Shown: positions 24,163 to 35,884 of the stretch, piece after piece | Layout: each line of letters begins with the position of its first letter | Numbering within the stretch: position 1 is the first letter of the stretch | Origin: Trichosphaerium sp. ATCC 40318 | Taxonomy: Eukaryota > Discosea > Flabellinia > Trichosidae | Direction: 5' to 3' | Length of the DNA: 64,000 nt | Assembly: GCA_038496445.1 (NCBI GenBank) | Contig: JALMLS010000374.1 | Span: forward strand, 62,001-126,000 | The notes under the pieces: model-generated | What the model saw: the letters and a program-made list of their open reading frames with translations, nothing else | The model's database searches: none | Told to the model about the DNA's origin: nothing | Made by a program: the position numbers and the translations under genes

Positions 24163-25574
24163 ATGCTTTCATTTAAACTGGCTCGTTCACTGCGCGCGAC
24201 TGCTCAATCGCGTAAGGTTACTCGAGCTTCACGCATAAGAGTTAGCGTAAAAAATCATTCTGACTGCATAGATGAGTTCTCAGGTGCGTGTTACAACGCG
24301 CTATACAGTTTTCCTTAGAGTACATTTGACAGCACTGTTCTAAATTTTTTTGACATTTGTGCGTCATAACTCACTGCCTAGGATGGCTTGACGTCCACGA
24401 TGTCGACAACAAAAAGTGCTCACAGTTTAAAAACGTTAGTATTACGCCTGTACTCTACTGACGTTTAAAACAAGGAATTGGACGTTCGATCAGATGCAGA
24501 AGATCCATTAATTGATATAGAACAGTCAAGACTGACAAACGATATTATAGTACCTCGGATGGATGAAATTAAAGGTCACATGCTTGACTACAGGAAAGAA
24601 CTTGATGCAGTCTACAAGAAAAGATGTACGCCTACGATTGTCATTTGTTAAGAATGATGCTCGAATTTTGTGTTAAATATCATGAGATTTCCGAGCGTCA
24701 TTACAATGACGTTAAAATCACGTGTTAAACTGTTTATTTAGTTGACACAAAGTCTTCAGATACAAAACCGGAATGGGGTAAAGTAGACCCTTCCAAGTAT
24801 CCTCTTGATCATAATTTAATGATAAGAGATGGAATCTATCACCAGGCACAAGAATCAGGTGTCTTTGATTACTTTACACACCAAGGCGCTACTTTTAGAA
24901 AAGTTAGAATGATTATTGACGATTCTTACTTTCATCATGCTATACAACTTGGTGATATTTGTGTAAATACAAGTAATGATGTGGGTATAGATTCCGTAAA
25001 CGCAGACGCAGAAAAAGTTGATATTAAACGATGGGATGATATGAAATACAAAAAAATAGCTGACTTTGATCAGTGTAGTACTGTCTCTGAGAAACACTTC
25101 AACTGCCATATTTATCCTAACTTATTATTCCCTACTATTGCACCAATATTCCCTCTTATTTCTATTGATGAAGCAGGGGAGTTAAGCTTCCTATCAGCTC
25201 AATCAGCTGTTTCATTCAAGAGTATGTTAGATGACTATAAACCAGTAAAGAATTTCTTTACCAAAAGCCCTTTTGCGAAGAAGAGAATGCCTACAGTGTA
25301 TCATGATGTTGTTAAGGATTGGTACAAGAAGAATAACTTGAAGAGGACTACAGTATCTATAAATACAAACGAGACACCAGAGTCTATTGTTGAGTTTATT
25401 ACAAAAGAATTGGAAAATAAGACACAAGAAAAACAAGACAAGATAGATTATGTAATGTTTGAGATCGGTATGCAAGTGTTGAGGTTGGTTCAAGCTGCAA
25501 AGCTGAAACCAACACCTGACATAATAGAGAAACTACGACAAGACGGGGAAATACCACAACGTAAACATGTATGA
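24163..25574 (+). CDS. Probable mitochondrial protein of unknown function
   Basis: Four exons. The N-terminus MLSFKLARSLRATAQSRKVT is rich in Arg and Ser with no acidic residue, a classic matrix-targeting presequence. Later exons give WLDVHDVDNKKCSQFKN, DIEQSRLTNDIIVPRMDEIK and GHMLDYRKELDAVYKK, then a long final exon (24742-25574) with GKVDPSKYPLDHNLMIRDG, DYFTHQGATFRKVRMIIDD, NLLFPTIAPIFPLISIDEAG and a helical C-terminus ending GEIPQRKHV. I do not recognise the family. It could be a lineage-specific subunit of a respiratory or ATP synthase complex, but that is a guess from targeting and composition. Confidence 0.7.
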
Positions 25575-25921
25575 GCGTACAAAATGGTTTTACAACAAAT
25601 AAAAGCTTAAAGTTTTTTTTCAAAATAATTATTTATAAAAATGGTTTGTACTAGTGCACGTGATTATCCTCCTTTGTGGTTTGAGTCACAGCGTGGTATC
25701 TTTTTAACATTCCTAGTTAAGGACTGTTTTCTCTTGCACTTAAAAACGCTCTGAGCAAAACGTTACAACAGATCCCTACAAGCAAGCCTGCGAAGATTAG
25801 ATTACGCTTGGCGGTTATATTACTGTGCGACACAAAGTGCCAAAGTAATTTCAGTGAGCGAACCCTGGTAGTTGCCCTGGTAGTGGTATCACTAGCGTTA
25901 CCAACAATAAACGCTACCAGA
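25575..25921. other. Intergenic
   Basis: No gene is visible. A CACGTG lies at about 25660. The sequence in front of the GFA gene has an open frame without an ATG and is probably promoter and leader. Confidence 0.4.
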
Positions 25922-26547
25922 ATGACAGACTCAACACCTGCTCAGTACAAAGGATCTTGTTTTTGCAAGGCAGTACAGTTTACTACCACTGGAAAACCGC
26001 TAATGTCTTGTTACTGCCACTGTACAATATGCCAGCGCATCACATGTTCACCATGCGAAATAGTTGTAAGACCCTGAAAAACAAAAAAAAAAGTTGAAAA
26101 CTTTTCGTATGTTTGAGTTTGGTTTAATTTTCTTTATTAGGCAATTTACGCTGGACAACAGTTTTCTATTACTAAAGGCGCTGAAAACATAGCCTATTTC
26201 AGTAGCTCCGAGAATTTACAAAGAGGACATTGTAAGACATGTGGAACACCTTGTGCTAGTAAACTAAAGTCGAAAGGTACTAGCTCGTTGATTTGGATCT
26301 AAGCTGAACAAAACTAGATGGTAATTTCATGTATACAGCCCAACTTCCTCTGTTTGAGGGTTATGTAGATGGTAAACTAGCTGATGAATTGAAACCGAAC
26401 ATGCATATCTGGTACGGCAATCGTGTTATCGATATCAAGGACGGTTTGTTAAAGTGGAAGGTACTTTTTTTTTTTCGAGTATTAACAATTGATGGTAACC
26501 TGGTTGCATAGGATATGCCAAAACAATTTGGTGGTTCTGGAGATAAA
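25922..26547 (+). CDS. GFA/CENP-V fold zinc protein, C-terminus probably frameshifted
   Basis: Exons 25922-26065, 26141-26276, 26318-26460 and 26512-26547 join in frame. The three zinc-binding motifs of the glutathione-dependent formaldehyde-activating (GFA) fold are present: GSCFCKAVQF, CYCHCTICQR and GHCKTCGTPC. The central part (AQLPLFEGYVDGKLADELK, WYGNRVIDIKDGLLKW) matches fungal-type GFA proteins, which are small cytosolic proteins of mostly unknown substrate. The last exon as written reads DMPKTIWWFWR and stops at 26547. Shifting one base in the run of five A at 26520-26524 restores the usual DMPKxFGGSG ending and a later stop at 26560, so a single-base insertion or sequencing error is likely. 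Confidence 0.82.
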
Positions 26548-26825
26548 ATTGAACATTAGGAAGGGTTGTAAGGGTAATACAAGTACAGTATCTGACAATA
26601 CGAATAAAATGAGAAGGGTTGGTGTCTGTTCCTTTTTTTTTGCGACCTTAATTTTCAAAACAAATCGTTTGTGGCTCAAAATACATGTATTTCTTTAAAG
26701 GTACAATTTTTCGGTATTGTCGCGATTTAGTAGTTTCGCACGGCGTCTCAATTCGTTTCAACAAAAAAAGTGGTTGATTTTTTGAGTTTAGTCAATAGCT
26801 ATTCCGCAATAAGTCACGTGTCACC

Positions 26826-28293
26826 ATGGATCGCGCAGAAGGTAATAAAAAACCGTTTGCTGCGGCGTATGATACAGTAAATCAAAGGTAAACGTTTTTG
26901 TTGATTTTATCGTTCTAAAACAATTTATAGCACTCAAAAAACATTACTGGACATGCCTACTGAGATTATAGCGACTATTTTAAGTCATACAACCAAATCT
27001 CGATTTGCAGCTTGTCAGACATGTCATATCCTTTCTTCTATCATTCACGACATTATCGGATACCACAGTATACGTATAACAACTGAAAATCACGTGAAAC
27101 AAGTTGTACAGCATTGTGGAATTATGAAACACACAAGGATCGATTTAGTAGATAATAAAGCTTTTGGGTTTCCTTCTGACAAGATTGTGGAACAATTTGC
27201 AGGAGTTCATACAATTGCCTTGAGGGGTTGTCGACTTACAGACAAAGTAATGATATATTTGGCCGGAGTTCATACAATTGACCTGTTTTGGGCATCAGTG
27301 ACAGATGAAGGAGTGAAAGCACTCAAAGGCGTTCATACTATTAACCTTTCTTGCACATCAGTGACAGATGAAGGAGTGAAAGCACTCAAAGGTGTTCATA
27401 CTATTGACCTTTGCTACACATCAGTGACAGATGAAGGAGTGAAAGCACTCAAAGGCGTTCATACTATTAACCTTTCTTGCACATCAGTGACAGATGAAGG
27501 AGTCAAAGCACTCAAAGGCGTTCATACTATTGACCTTTCTAAGATCTTAGTGACAGATGAAGGAGTGAAAGCACTCAAAGGTGTTCATACTATTAACCTT
27601 TCTTGCACATCAGTGACAGATGAAGGAGTCAAAGCACTCAAAGGTGTTCATACTATTAACCTTTGCTACACATCAGTGACAGATGAAGGAGTCAAAGCAC
27701 TCATTGGTGTACATACTATTCAACTTTCTTGCACACCTGTAACAGATGAAGGAGTGACAGCACTTGCCGGAGTTCATACAATTGACTTGAGCTATACTAA
27801 AGTGACTGATAAAGGATTTACAGCACTTATTGGCGTTCATACTATTAACCTTTGTCGGACTGCAGTGTCAGATGAAGCACTCCAAAGTCTTGTTGGTGTA
27901 CACACAATTGACCTAAAGAGTTGCAGTATTACAGTTGAAGGAATCAAAGCACTCAAAGACGTTCATGAGATTAGTCTTTCTTTTCCAAAAGACTCATGGC
28001 TTAAACATCTTTGCAATGTACACACTATCTATATTTCCCACGGGAGATATATAACAGATGATGGAATTAAATCATTGACCAATGTCAAATGCCTTGAGCT
28101 TCACAATTTCTCTAATATAACAGACTTGGGCTTTAAGACATTGGTCAACCTTGAGCACCTCACCATGGATTACTGTCCACAGATTACAAATGGTTGCTTG
28201 AAGCACTTACCATCTTTAAAATATGTTAAAGGATTGAGAAATACCAAAGTTACACAAGAAGCTGTTGAGTCATTGGGTATTGTGCCTCTATAA
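26826..28293 (+). CDS. F-box/LRR protein B1 with near-identical tandem LRRs
   Basis: Exon 1 (26826-26887, 62 nt, MDRAEGNKKPFAAAYDTVNQ) and exon 2 (26931-28293) join to 474 residues. The F-box is LLDMPTEIIATILSHTTKSR, then CHILSSIIHDIIGY. There are about sixteen LRRs; eight consecutive ones are 21-residue units of the type GVHTINLSCTSVTDEGVKALK, several almost identical in DNA. The C-terminal repeats are different and more diverged (DSWLKHLCNVHTIYI, SNITDLGFKTLVNLEHL) and resemble gene B2 at 61013. It is a probable SCF substrate receptor whose LRR number changes by tandem duplication. Exon 1 has the same length and phase as the modelled exon 1 of A2, which supports the splice model. Confidence 0.9.
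27331..27708 (+). repeat. Six tandem 63-bp LRR repeats
   Basis: Six units of exactly 63 bp follow one another, each beginning GTTCATACTATT(A/G)ACCTT and containing GTGACAGATGAAGGAGT and AAAGCACTCAAAGG. Units differ at only a few bases, apart from the unit starting at 27520, which has AAGATCTTA in place of TGCACATCA. One unit is one LRR of 21 residues, so copy-number change keeps the frame. Flanking units at 27268-27330 and 27709-27834 are related but more diverged. Confidence 0.92.
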
Positions 28294-29807
28294 ACGAGTT
28301 CATATATTAGAATTAGCTAAATAAATAGGCAATTTATAAGCCATTGTAAAGTTGTTTTGTTATTTTACAATTTTCTAACTTTTGGATTGTTGAGAGCGAC
28401 GGCATTCCCAAATCGTATTCTTTTCAAGTGTATGCTATAAATAGCTTCTCAACTTATTATGACATAGGTAATAGACCTGCATTTGGAAACGGTTGACTAG
28501 TTGGCCAGGCATAAAAGTAGAAGTCGTTGTACTACCACTCACAACGAACATGTCTCGTTATCTTTTTCCACAACAAGTTCTTTGTAAGATGTACGATAAG
28601 TATCGATGTGATAGCTTTGATACGGTAAAGCTGTGCTCACAAAGCCCCGAAAAACTATTTTAAGAGCTTGGAGAAACGGAATATCTTTTCTCTCTGCTTT
28701 CGAAATATATTACGATTGATTTTCAGTGCTTAATCACATCTTCTCCCTCAAAGTGATTATATCATTGTCATTGACGATTATTATTATGTATAAGTAAAGA
28801 TGAACCAACGGCAAATCTGCTCTGGTAGACATACTAGTGGCAAAAGGTCAGAATGGCAATTTATCATTTCTCAATTACTTCTTTTGGTGTCTTTACTACT
28901 GAGTTGTTTGTAAGCCTAGTCAACAATGTCTGAGAAACTATTTTAGATACAGCTTTAAGAGGTAAAACTCGTGGTGTATATATATAAAGAAGTACCTTCA
29001 ATTCAACCAATTGTACAAACGGTAAAAGCAAAAAATACAATGTGCCAGTGCCTTACGATGGCAAGCAGATTGAATCAAACGCCATACAGGTGAATCAAGA
29101 CTCAACGAAGATTGTATATGGTTGCTTCACAAGACAGTGGCCTATATATCAACTGAATACAACACCTCATGACTGAAGTAACTAAAGATGCTCTTTTCTT
29201 CTTGTATCTACATTTTAAAAGATTTCACTTGCCAATGCTGTTTGCATTTGGCAGACGTTTCACGTACACCTGGCCAGGCGTTCACCAAACTACGCTCATG
29301 TTGAGTTTGAGCCACTTCAACATTAATTTTTTATTCAAATCTGTCTAGTTACATAGTACCTATTATTGTTTTGACAAAGGTGAGTTGTACCATTGTCGGA
29401 ATATTTTTTTTTTATTTGAAAAACACAATTGAAACATAATGAGTGGCGATGTATATCCACCAAATGGAGAATTAATTCTGGCCATACCAATATATTATTT
29501 CTGTAATAAATGGTGATGTGTGGCCTTGAAAACTTTTCACTGCATAGCAGTGACGTATTATGTAAAAGTCATAAATACCAGAAATATGTTCTTATTTTTT
29601 TCCACAAAACGAACAACCTTCTTGTCCAACCAACCAAACCACCTTTATATTCCCGAAAATAAAAACCCTCACCTATATGCTCCTACCAGAATCTTCTAAG
29701 AATAAGAAAACAGCCTTGAGATTTGCGAAAACTCGCAGTTTTCATCAAAACGTTAAGAGAAACTGCAACGTAGCTAAACTACCTAAAAACGTAAAACAAA
29801 CAACAAG
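28294..29807. other. Long non-genic stretch with possible exon fragments
   Basis: No complete gene is visible. Two plus-strand pieces look coding. An ORF at 28551-28664 reads MSRYLFPQQVLCKMYDKYRC..., with a possible continuation ELGETEYLFSLLSKYIT at 28671. An open stretch at 29035-29177 contains VPYDGKQIESNAIQVNQDST and IVYGCFTRQWPIYQLNTTP. I could not join either to a full gene and do not know the family. They may be decayed genes. Confidence 0.3.
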
Positions 29808-30778
29808 ATGACAACAACAGTACCTGGTAAACCTACAACACGCTTCGAGGATATAGATTGGCTACCTAAACCGAATTTTTTGCAAACATACGTCTCAGAA
29901 ACACTCCCAGACTTTCCAGACTTGTTTTTCGCTGGTTTTACGTTTGTTTTCGACACTGAAGGCAAAATGCTGTTAACAAAGCTTAAACAACGAGGTAATC
30001 AACTAATAACACCCAATGACGCTCTAATTACCCTCTAAAATAGGCTGGGACTTGCCTGGGGGTAAAATAGAAGATCAGGACAAAGTTAAAGGTAAACCCT
30101 TTCAAGAGTGGCTAAAAACCACTGCAATACGTGGTGCGTATTTAAATAACACATAAAATACCTGCAGAATGGTCTTAAAATATGCTAGAAACAAAAGAGG
30201 AAACAGGTGTAGATATCAAAGATTTGAAGCTTGTTGGATATCGTCACATACATTGCAAAGAACAAACATACTCAAAAAAGGGTTACAAGTATCCTTCTCC
30301 AGGTCACGTGATAAACATGTTTACCTTTTTTTTTTTTTTTTTTTGCAAGTACTCCAGATGGCCTGTCGGTTTAAGTCAAAACAAGGCTGCAAGTGATTTT
30401 CAGCTGGCAGAAACGTTACACCAGAGTAACTATTAACAACTTCTCACAACCTAGCACGCCCTGTGTAGTATGAGCATAGGCAGAACCAGTACTGTTGTAA
30501 CGTTCATTGAACTTCGAAACGAACCGACAAGCTTTGTTTTCTGTTTGATACGAAATCTGTTATTGCTTTCTGACACTTGTTCTTTAGACTCTTATTTGAC
30601 TTACTATTATGCTCTTGTGGATAAAATAAATCCATTGATGATAGAAGGACAAGAGAATGGAGCAGTAGAAAGAGGTTTTTTTGCTCCCGAAGATATACGT
30701 AAGATGCCTGTTGTACAAGAATCTCATCCTTCTATTTATGAACGTGCTTTGGTGCTTCATAAATTGCATTGTTCTTAG
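29808..30778 (+). CDS. Nudix hydrolase
   Basis: Exon 1 (29808-29994) encodes MTTTVPGKPTTRFEDIDWLP and the strand FAGFTFVFDTEGKMLLTKLK; exon 2 (30044-30133) GWDLPGGKIEDQDKVKGK; exon 3 starts at 30189. The Nudix box is split by the second intron: the E-x7-REUXEEXGU half is EWLKTTAIRETKEETGV, with the catalytic REx2EE intact, but the spacer between the first Gly and Glu is about nine residues longer than usual. The C-terminal exon gives LVDKINPLMIEGQENGA and GFFAPEDIRKMPVVQE, ending at 30778. Substrate is unknown (a nucleoside diphosphate derivative by family). One intron contains a long T-run (30327-30344) and a CACGTG. Confidence 0.8.
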
Positions 30779-31541
30779 AAATAAAACTAAACAACTAATA
30801 AACGTTTTCTCCTTGATTTTGCACGAGTTTATTATTTGACAAATGTAATCTCATGCCTCACACTTTAATTCTTGTCTTTGTTCCTTCTAGCAAACACTGT
30901 TGACTCGCAATTACTTTTAGTTGGACATCAATACTCCAAAGGGAATCTATATTAGTTGTCACGCAAGACAGATAGTACCTTAGTACGTCTGCTTGTGTTT
31001 CTAGTGAATGTCTTGTTAGGTCAATAAAAGTAGTATCTCGTGGAATTTACATGATCGCGACTCAGTGTTCATTTACTCGGAATACCCACCTCATATAGTT
31101 ATTTAAAAATTAGAGCTAAAAAAAAGCCATGCCTAGGGATGTCAGAAATTTGCGTTATAATACTGTCAAGTTCGCTTGAAATACATGCCTGGTGGCTATT
31201 TATTCATAGTTTTGTACATTCAACATAACATTGCATCACATGGGAGAGGCAGGATAGAACAAGCGGAATATTGCGTAGCTTGTAGTTAAGTCATCATATC
31301 TGATGCTTGATTAGGCTGCCATTGTCAAAGTATACATTACTACCAACGCTGCATTTCTTGTATGTATTTACAATGTACAACATTATGAATCCCAAACACT
31401 TCAGTCTACTTCTGGTGGAAGTCTTAATATTCTTTTTTATGGTGCTTTATCACTAGGCCATTGACTGTACAGGGAACATCATATTGGACTTTGCAGATTC
31501 TAAACAACTTTGTAAACAAAATGATTTGTTTTGAGATGTGC
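30779..31541. other. Intergenic with a decayed duplicate of the 40.3-kb element
   Basis: No gene is visible. The minus strand of about 30965-31110 is a diverged copy of 40311-40440 and is listed separately. The remainder is AT-rich without long ORFs. Confidence 0.4.
30965..31110 (-). repeat. Diverged copy of the short spliced ORF at 40325
   Basis: On the minus strand this reads TAAATAACTATATGAGGTGG, GTATTCCGAGTAAATGAACA, GAGTCGCGATCATGTAAAT and ACAAGACATTCACTAGAAAC, matching 40311-40440 with point changes. The GT donor of the 40.3-kb copy is CT here, and one base is inserted in the second exon, so this copy looks non-functional. Confidence 0.75.
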
Positions 31542-34230
31542 TTAAACTTGCGTACCACCTATTGACAAGCGAATATGTTGTGCCATGTCATCTGTGAGTA
31601 AGGGCTCAACTCTCTTAATTGATAATACTTCACTTAGTTCAGGTTTAAAGTAAACCAAAGTAGAAGCTAACGCTTCATCATTTCCTTCCCTGTAATTGGT
31701 ATTAAACTTTTTTAAAGGCGTATTTTCTTGCTCTTATGATTGCATGATGTAGTGATAACGTACCACCAAAATGGAATCGGAACAAGGGTTATACCTATTT
31801 GGTAATGTTAGAACACAGTAAATGAAGAAAAAAAAACATTGTAATGTGAGATACAAAGGCATTCTTTGTTGGCTTACCGTTTTCTTGACATACTCTTACT
31901 TTCTCATTATCTCTTGCTTCATAAAGAGAAGCTGGACCAAATCTATTTACCAAGTCATCATAATGCTGTCTTCCTTGATACTCAACTGCTAAACTTAAAG
32001 CAGGAACAAAGACATCAAGAGTAACTTCCTTTCCAGAAGAAGGCATGTTCAACCCTGGAGAATGTTCTTCCAAGACTTTGAAAGAAGGTAGTATATTCTT
32101 CATACTCAATACCATAACCCTAAAACAAAAAAAACATCAGAAGATCAAAAAACACGTGAGCAAAGCAGGAACTTTTGTTGCCCAAAAATATAGGCTCTCT
32201 TTATAGCATATCTCGGTATGTGCTGTGAGTGTTACAGGTTGTGTTAAACATGTGGTTTTACGAATTGTTTAGAACAGTAATTTAGCTATAATAGCAGCAG
32301 TTGTATCAATAAATCTTTGTGAAACAAAAAAAAAAACCCAAGAAGGGTAAAAAATAGACGTGCCTTTGCATTGACTTTTTTTCTCTTTTAAGTAGTCCAG
32401 ATAGGTCATTATCTGGGTATAACTGTAAAAGAATATCTGGCCAATACACCATAAACCCACCGCCTCCGTTTTCTACAATCTGATGTGTTGCGATTCTGTT
32501 CCATTCTTCAACTTTTTTTATACTCAATAATTTCTCCATTGACATAACAAAAGATACAATGTTCTCTGTGTTCCTCCAAAAGTGTCTTGACGCTCCTACC
32601 TTAAAATCAAACCCAAGAAGTACTAAACGTGCACTCACTTAGCCTTGTATTATCCCAATCATAGTCTGGGTACACAGTTGTTAAAAGTCTCGATATAGAA
32701 CCAGAGTACTGACTAATAAAAAGTATCAGAATCAATACTTTTTTTTGAATTTCGTACTTTGTAAGCATTCCATGTCCTCCAGACTCAATCACTTCTGTAT
32801 GTGTTATACTATACCAATCGCTTATCGTATTGATAGAGTACTTCCCTTCCATCTTTGGGTAGACCGTGTTAGTAACATAAATAGAAAATAAGCTATGTAC
32901 ATAAACAATCCAATCAAGTCGATGTTCTTCAACATGCCAAAACTTTGAAGCACATTTCTCTACCATTAGTTACATTTTATAATACACACGCATATGCAAT
33001 CTAACAAACACACATACTGAATAGCCACGGTTGCCATTTGTACATTGGATAGAAGTATTTTAAAAACTGTAAAAGTGAAGAGTTATGTCTAAGCCAAAGT
33101 TAAGTCAAGAGTACATCTATGTTACTACCTACCGTCCTAAATATCCTGCACCGCCAAGAAAAGAAATAGAGTTATAGCTTGTTTTATACCAATCGTTAAT
33201 TTCATGTATTCCTAATTGCTCCTCTGCCTTGTAAAAAAAATCAAACAAATGCAGAAAAAAATAAGAAAGGAGAACATACGTATCTTAGAAATGCGTCTGC
33301 TCTTCCAATTTCTTCCCAGAAGCTTGGGTATCCACCTCGTGCTACACGTAAAGTTATTTTTTTTGGGTAAACTATTCGCGTATTTGTGGTAAGGTACATA
33401 CGAAAAAGCCACATCTTCCAAGGAAAATCAGGATAGCAATAACGAAGAAGTCCAAATAACTTTTTATCATAACGCCTATAAACAGGATATCGATTAAAAA
33501 ATACACTACACTTTTGTGTATTCACATACATAACAAGTGATTCAAATGCAGGACCAAGACGTCTGAAATCATCAGTTTGATATTTATACCAATCTTTAAT
33601 ATTTTTTATGTCAAACTTTTCTTCTGCCTAAAAAAATCAAACACTTTCTTCCTTAGTTGAAACAAAACCGACAATTTTGTATCTTCAAAAAATACGTACT
33701 TTAATAAATACAACACGGTGATTATCAAGATTTTTCCAGAACGAAGGGCGGGGTTGCTCTTTTTACGTGAAATTGAGTCAAAACGGAAAGAAAAAAAAAA
33801 TACAAAAAAATGAAGATGTCGAGCCATGTTTTGTTTGATTTGCTTTGTACCTGTTGTAAAAAGCCACTGATGCCACTGGTGATTTGGCCAGACATCTTTT
33901 AATAACTCGTGAAGGGAATGTGAATAGTTTCTTTGACTTGTTAGTTAAATATCGTTTTATGTATCGTATACGCATAAGTTTACGTGTACCTAAGTAATTT
34001 AGCGCCGCCAGCGAGAAGAATGTCATTGCAGCTTAAATTGTACCAACCGTCTAGATTAGTTATATTATGGCTTTTTTGCACCTTTAGAAACGCGTCAGAG
34101 TAACATAATCGCACTTTACACAAAACCCGTTTACCTCAATCAAAAACTGTTTCCGACGCTCGTGAGCTCTCCAATATTGCTGTTTCAAGTCTGCATAATG
34201 TTCTTTGTTAAACAATCGTTTAACGACCAT
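31542..34230 (-). CDS. Multi-module protein with C-terminal PD-(D/E)xK-like nuclease domain
   Basis: About fifteen exons from an ATG at 34230 (MVVKRLFNKEHYADLKQQYW). The body is built of repeats of about 60 residues with a W-Y motif, a Gly-Gly motif and a Tyr-Pro-(D) motif: LDGWYNLSCNDILLAGGAK, SLHELLKDVWPNHQWHQWLF, DWYSITHTEVIESGGHGML and TTVYPDYDWDNTRLSE, then NRIATHQIVENGGGGFM. The C-terminal domain contains VTLDVFVPALSLAVEYQGRQ followed by HYDDLVNRFG, then VRVCQENGITLVPIPFWW. The D...ExQ pattern is that of PD-(D/E)xK/Vsr-like endonucleases. Similar repeat-plus-nuclease proteins occur in other protists and some fungi, function unknown. The last exons are less certain, and the stop at 31542 assumes no further intron. 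Confidence 0.7.
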
Positions 34231-34361
34231 GAAACGCTCGATAGTCGTATGATGACCTCTTTGAATATACTACCCAAGCGCTACAAACTATAAAACAGTC
34301 ACCCCATGGTGTAGGTCTTAACTGTAGGCACAGACTTAATACATTAAAATTTTATTCAAGA

Positions 34362-35794
34362 ATGCACCTTTTACGAGAGCCAAAAAGTATGTGTATGCTA
34401 AATACATCAGCAGAGCTACCAGAGTATGTTTTTTTCGCATAATACGTCACGTGGTTTTTAGTTATGATTTTTGTATCATCTCGATAGCTAATCGTATTAC
34501 TAGGTCATCAGAACTGCTTTACTTGCCAATAGAAATTATATTTTGTATTCTGGCGTTTTTGGGCAAGAAATGCCGTATATCTGCCACGTTTGTTTGTAAA
34601 CTCTTTTCTACAATCATTTTAACGCATTTGGGATATTTAACGGTGACTGTCAAGTCAAGAGAAAATCTAGTCACGCTGTGTGGAAGTCCTCTTTTGAAAA
34701 ATACTAAAATAGTTATTGATGGTATTCTAATAATGACTAATGATGACTTTGAAAATCTCTCTGGTGTCCATCACCTTGAAATAAATGGTGCTGTACTACT
34801 AACAGATGCTATGCTAGAACATATTTCAGGTGTACATCATCTGGACCTAGAGATTGAACGTGAAAGTGAATGCAGTTTTAAATCACTTCATGGTATTCAT
34901 ACACTAACTACAAAATGGTATTGTAAAGATAAATGGCTTCAAGAACTTGCTGGTATCCATACAATTGATGTTACAGGTGCGAAAATAACAGATAAAGGAC
35001 TTTCAGCACTCTCTGGGGTTCACACTATTAATTTAGACTGGTGTAAAAACATCAGTGACAAAGGTGTCATTGCCATTGCAGGTAGTGTACACAAGATAAA
35101 GCTTGACCACTGTTGTATTACAGATAAAAGTGTAAGAGCACTAACAAATGCAACTGAAATATCTCTTGGTGGGTGTAAACTCATTACAGATGAAGGAGTA
35201 AAGTATCTGCTAACACAAAATCAAACAACAAACAAAATCAAAAAAATTAATCTTGATGGCTGTACTCAAATATCAAACAATGTGTTGCAACTTTTGGCTG
35301 GTATACCTTGTATTGAGATGCGCAGTTGTAAACAAGTAACAGATGATACTCTATCATGCTTGGTAGGAGTACGTCATATTGACTTGTATGGCTGTGTATC
35401 TGTAACAAATGATGGGATAAAACAATTGGCAGGTGTAAAAGTCATTGATATTTCGTATCTTGATTGTGTTAATGATACTACTTTGAAGGCACTTGCTGGA
35501 GTACATACAATCATTCTTGATTATACATCTGTAACAGATGAAGGTTTAAGATACTTGGTTGGTGTTAAAGTCATAAGTCTTTACAATTGTAACCACATAA
35601 CAGATAAAGGAGTGAACAGTCTTATTGGTGTTAAGCAATTAGATCTAGCACACTGCTCACAAATCACAGATAATGGAATTGTCAATTTAACAAGCCTAGA
35701 TTACCTTTGGTTTGAGGGTACTCAAATACCAAAGAAAGCAGCTGTTTCTCTAGGCCTCAAACTTGTCGAAAAGCAATTGTGGCCTGATTTTTAA
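34362..35794 (+). CDS. F-box/LRR protein A2
   Basis: Exon 1 (34362-34423, MHLLREPKSMCMLNTSAELP) ends in phase 2 at a GTATGT donor; exon 2 is 34504-35794, giving 450 residues. The F-box (SSELLYLPIEIIFCILAFLG) and about fourteen LRRs are nearly identical to A1 over long blocks, for example TEISLGGCKLITDEGVKYLL and NQTTNKIKKINLDGCTQIS. It differs sharply in others (A1 IWGYFKDEW against A2 KWYCKDKW; the C-terminus is wholly different after the last repeat). The intron contains CACGTG at about 34448. Likely an SCF substrate receptor. Confidence 0.88.
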
Positions 35795-35884
35795 CATATA
35801 AAGACATCTAGTTCTTATAAATACATAACACATTCAACAAGTACAAGTTTTGTTCATTCAACTTACAAGATTGAAACACAACTG

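Noticed and set aside
27268..27834. CRISPR-like or satellite array
   Set aside because: The regular 63-bp spacing is explained by coding LRR units without unique spacers.
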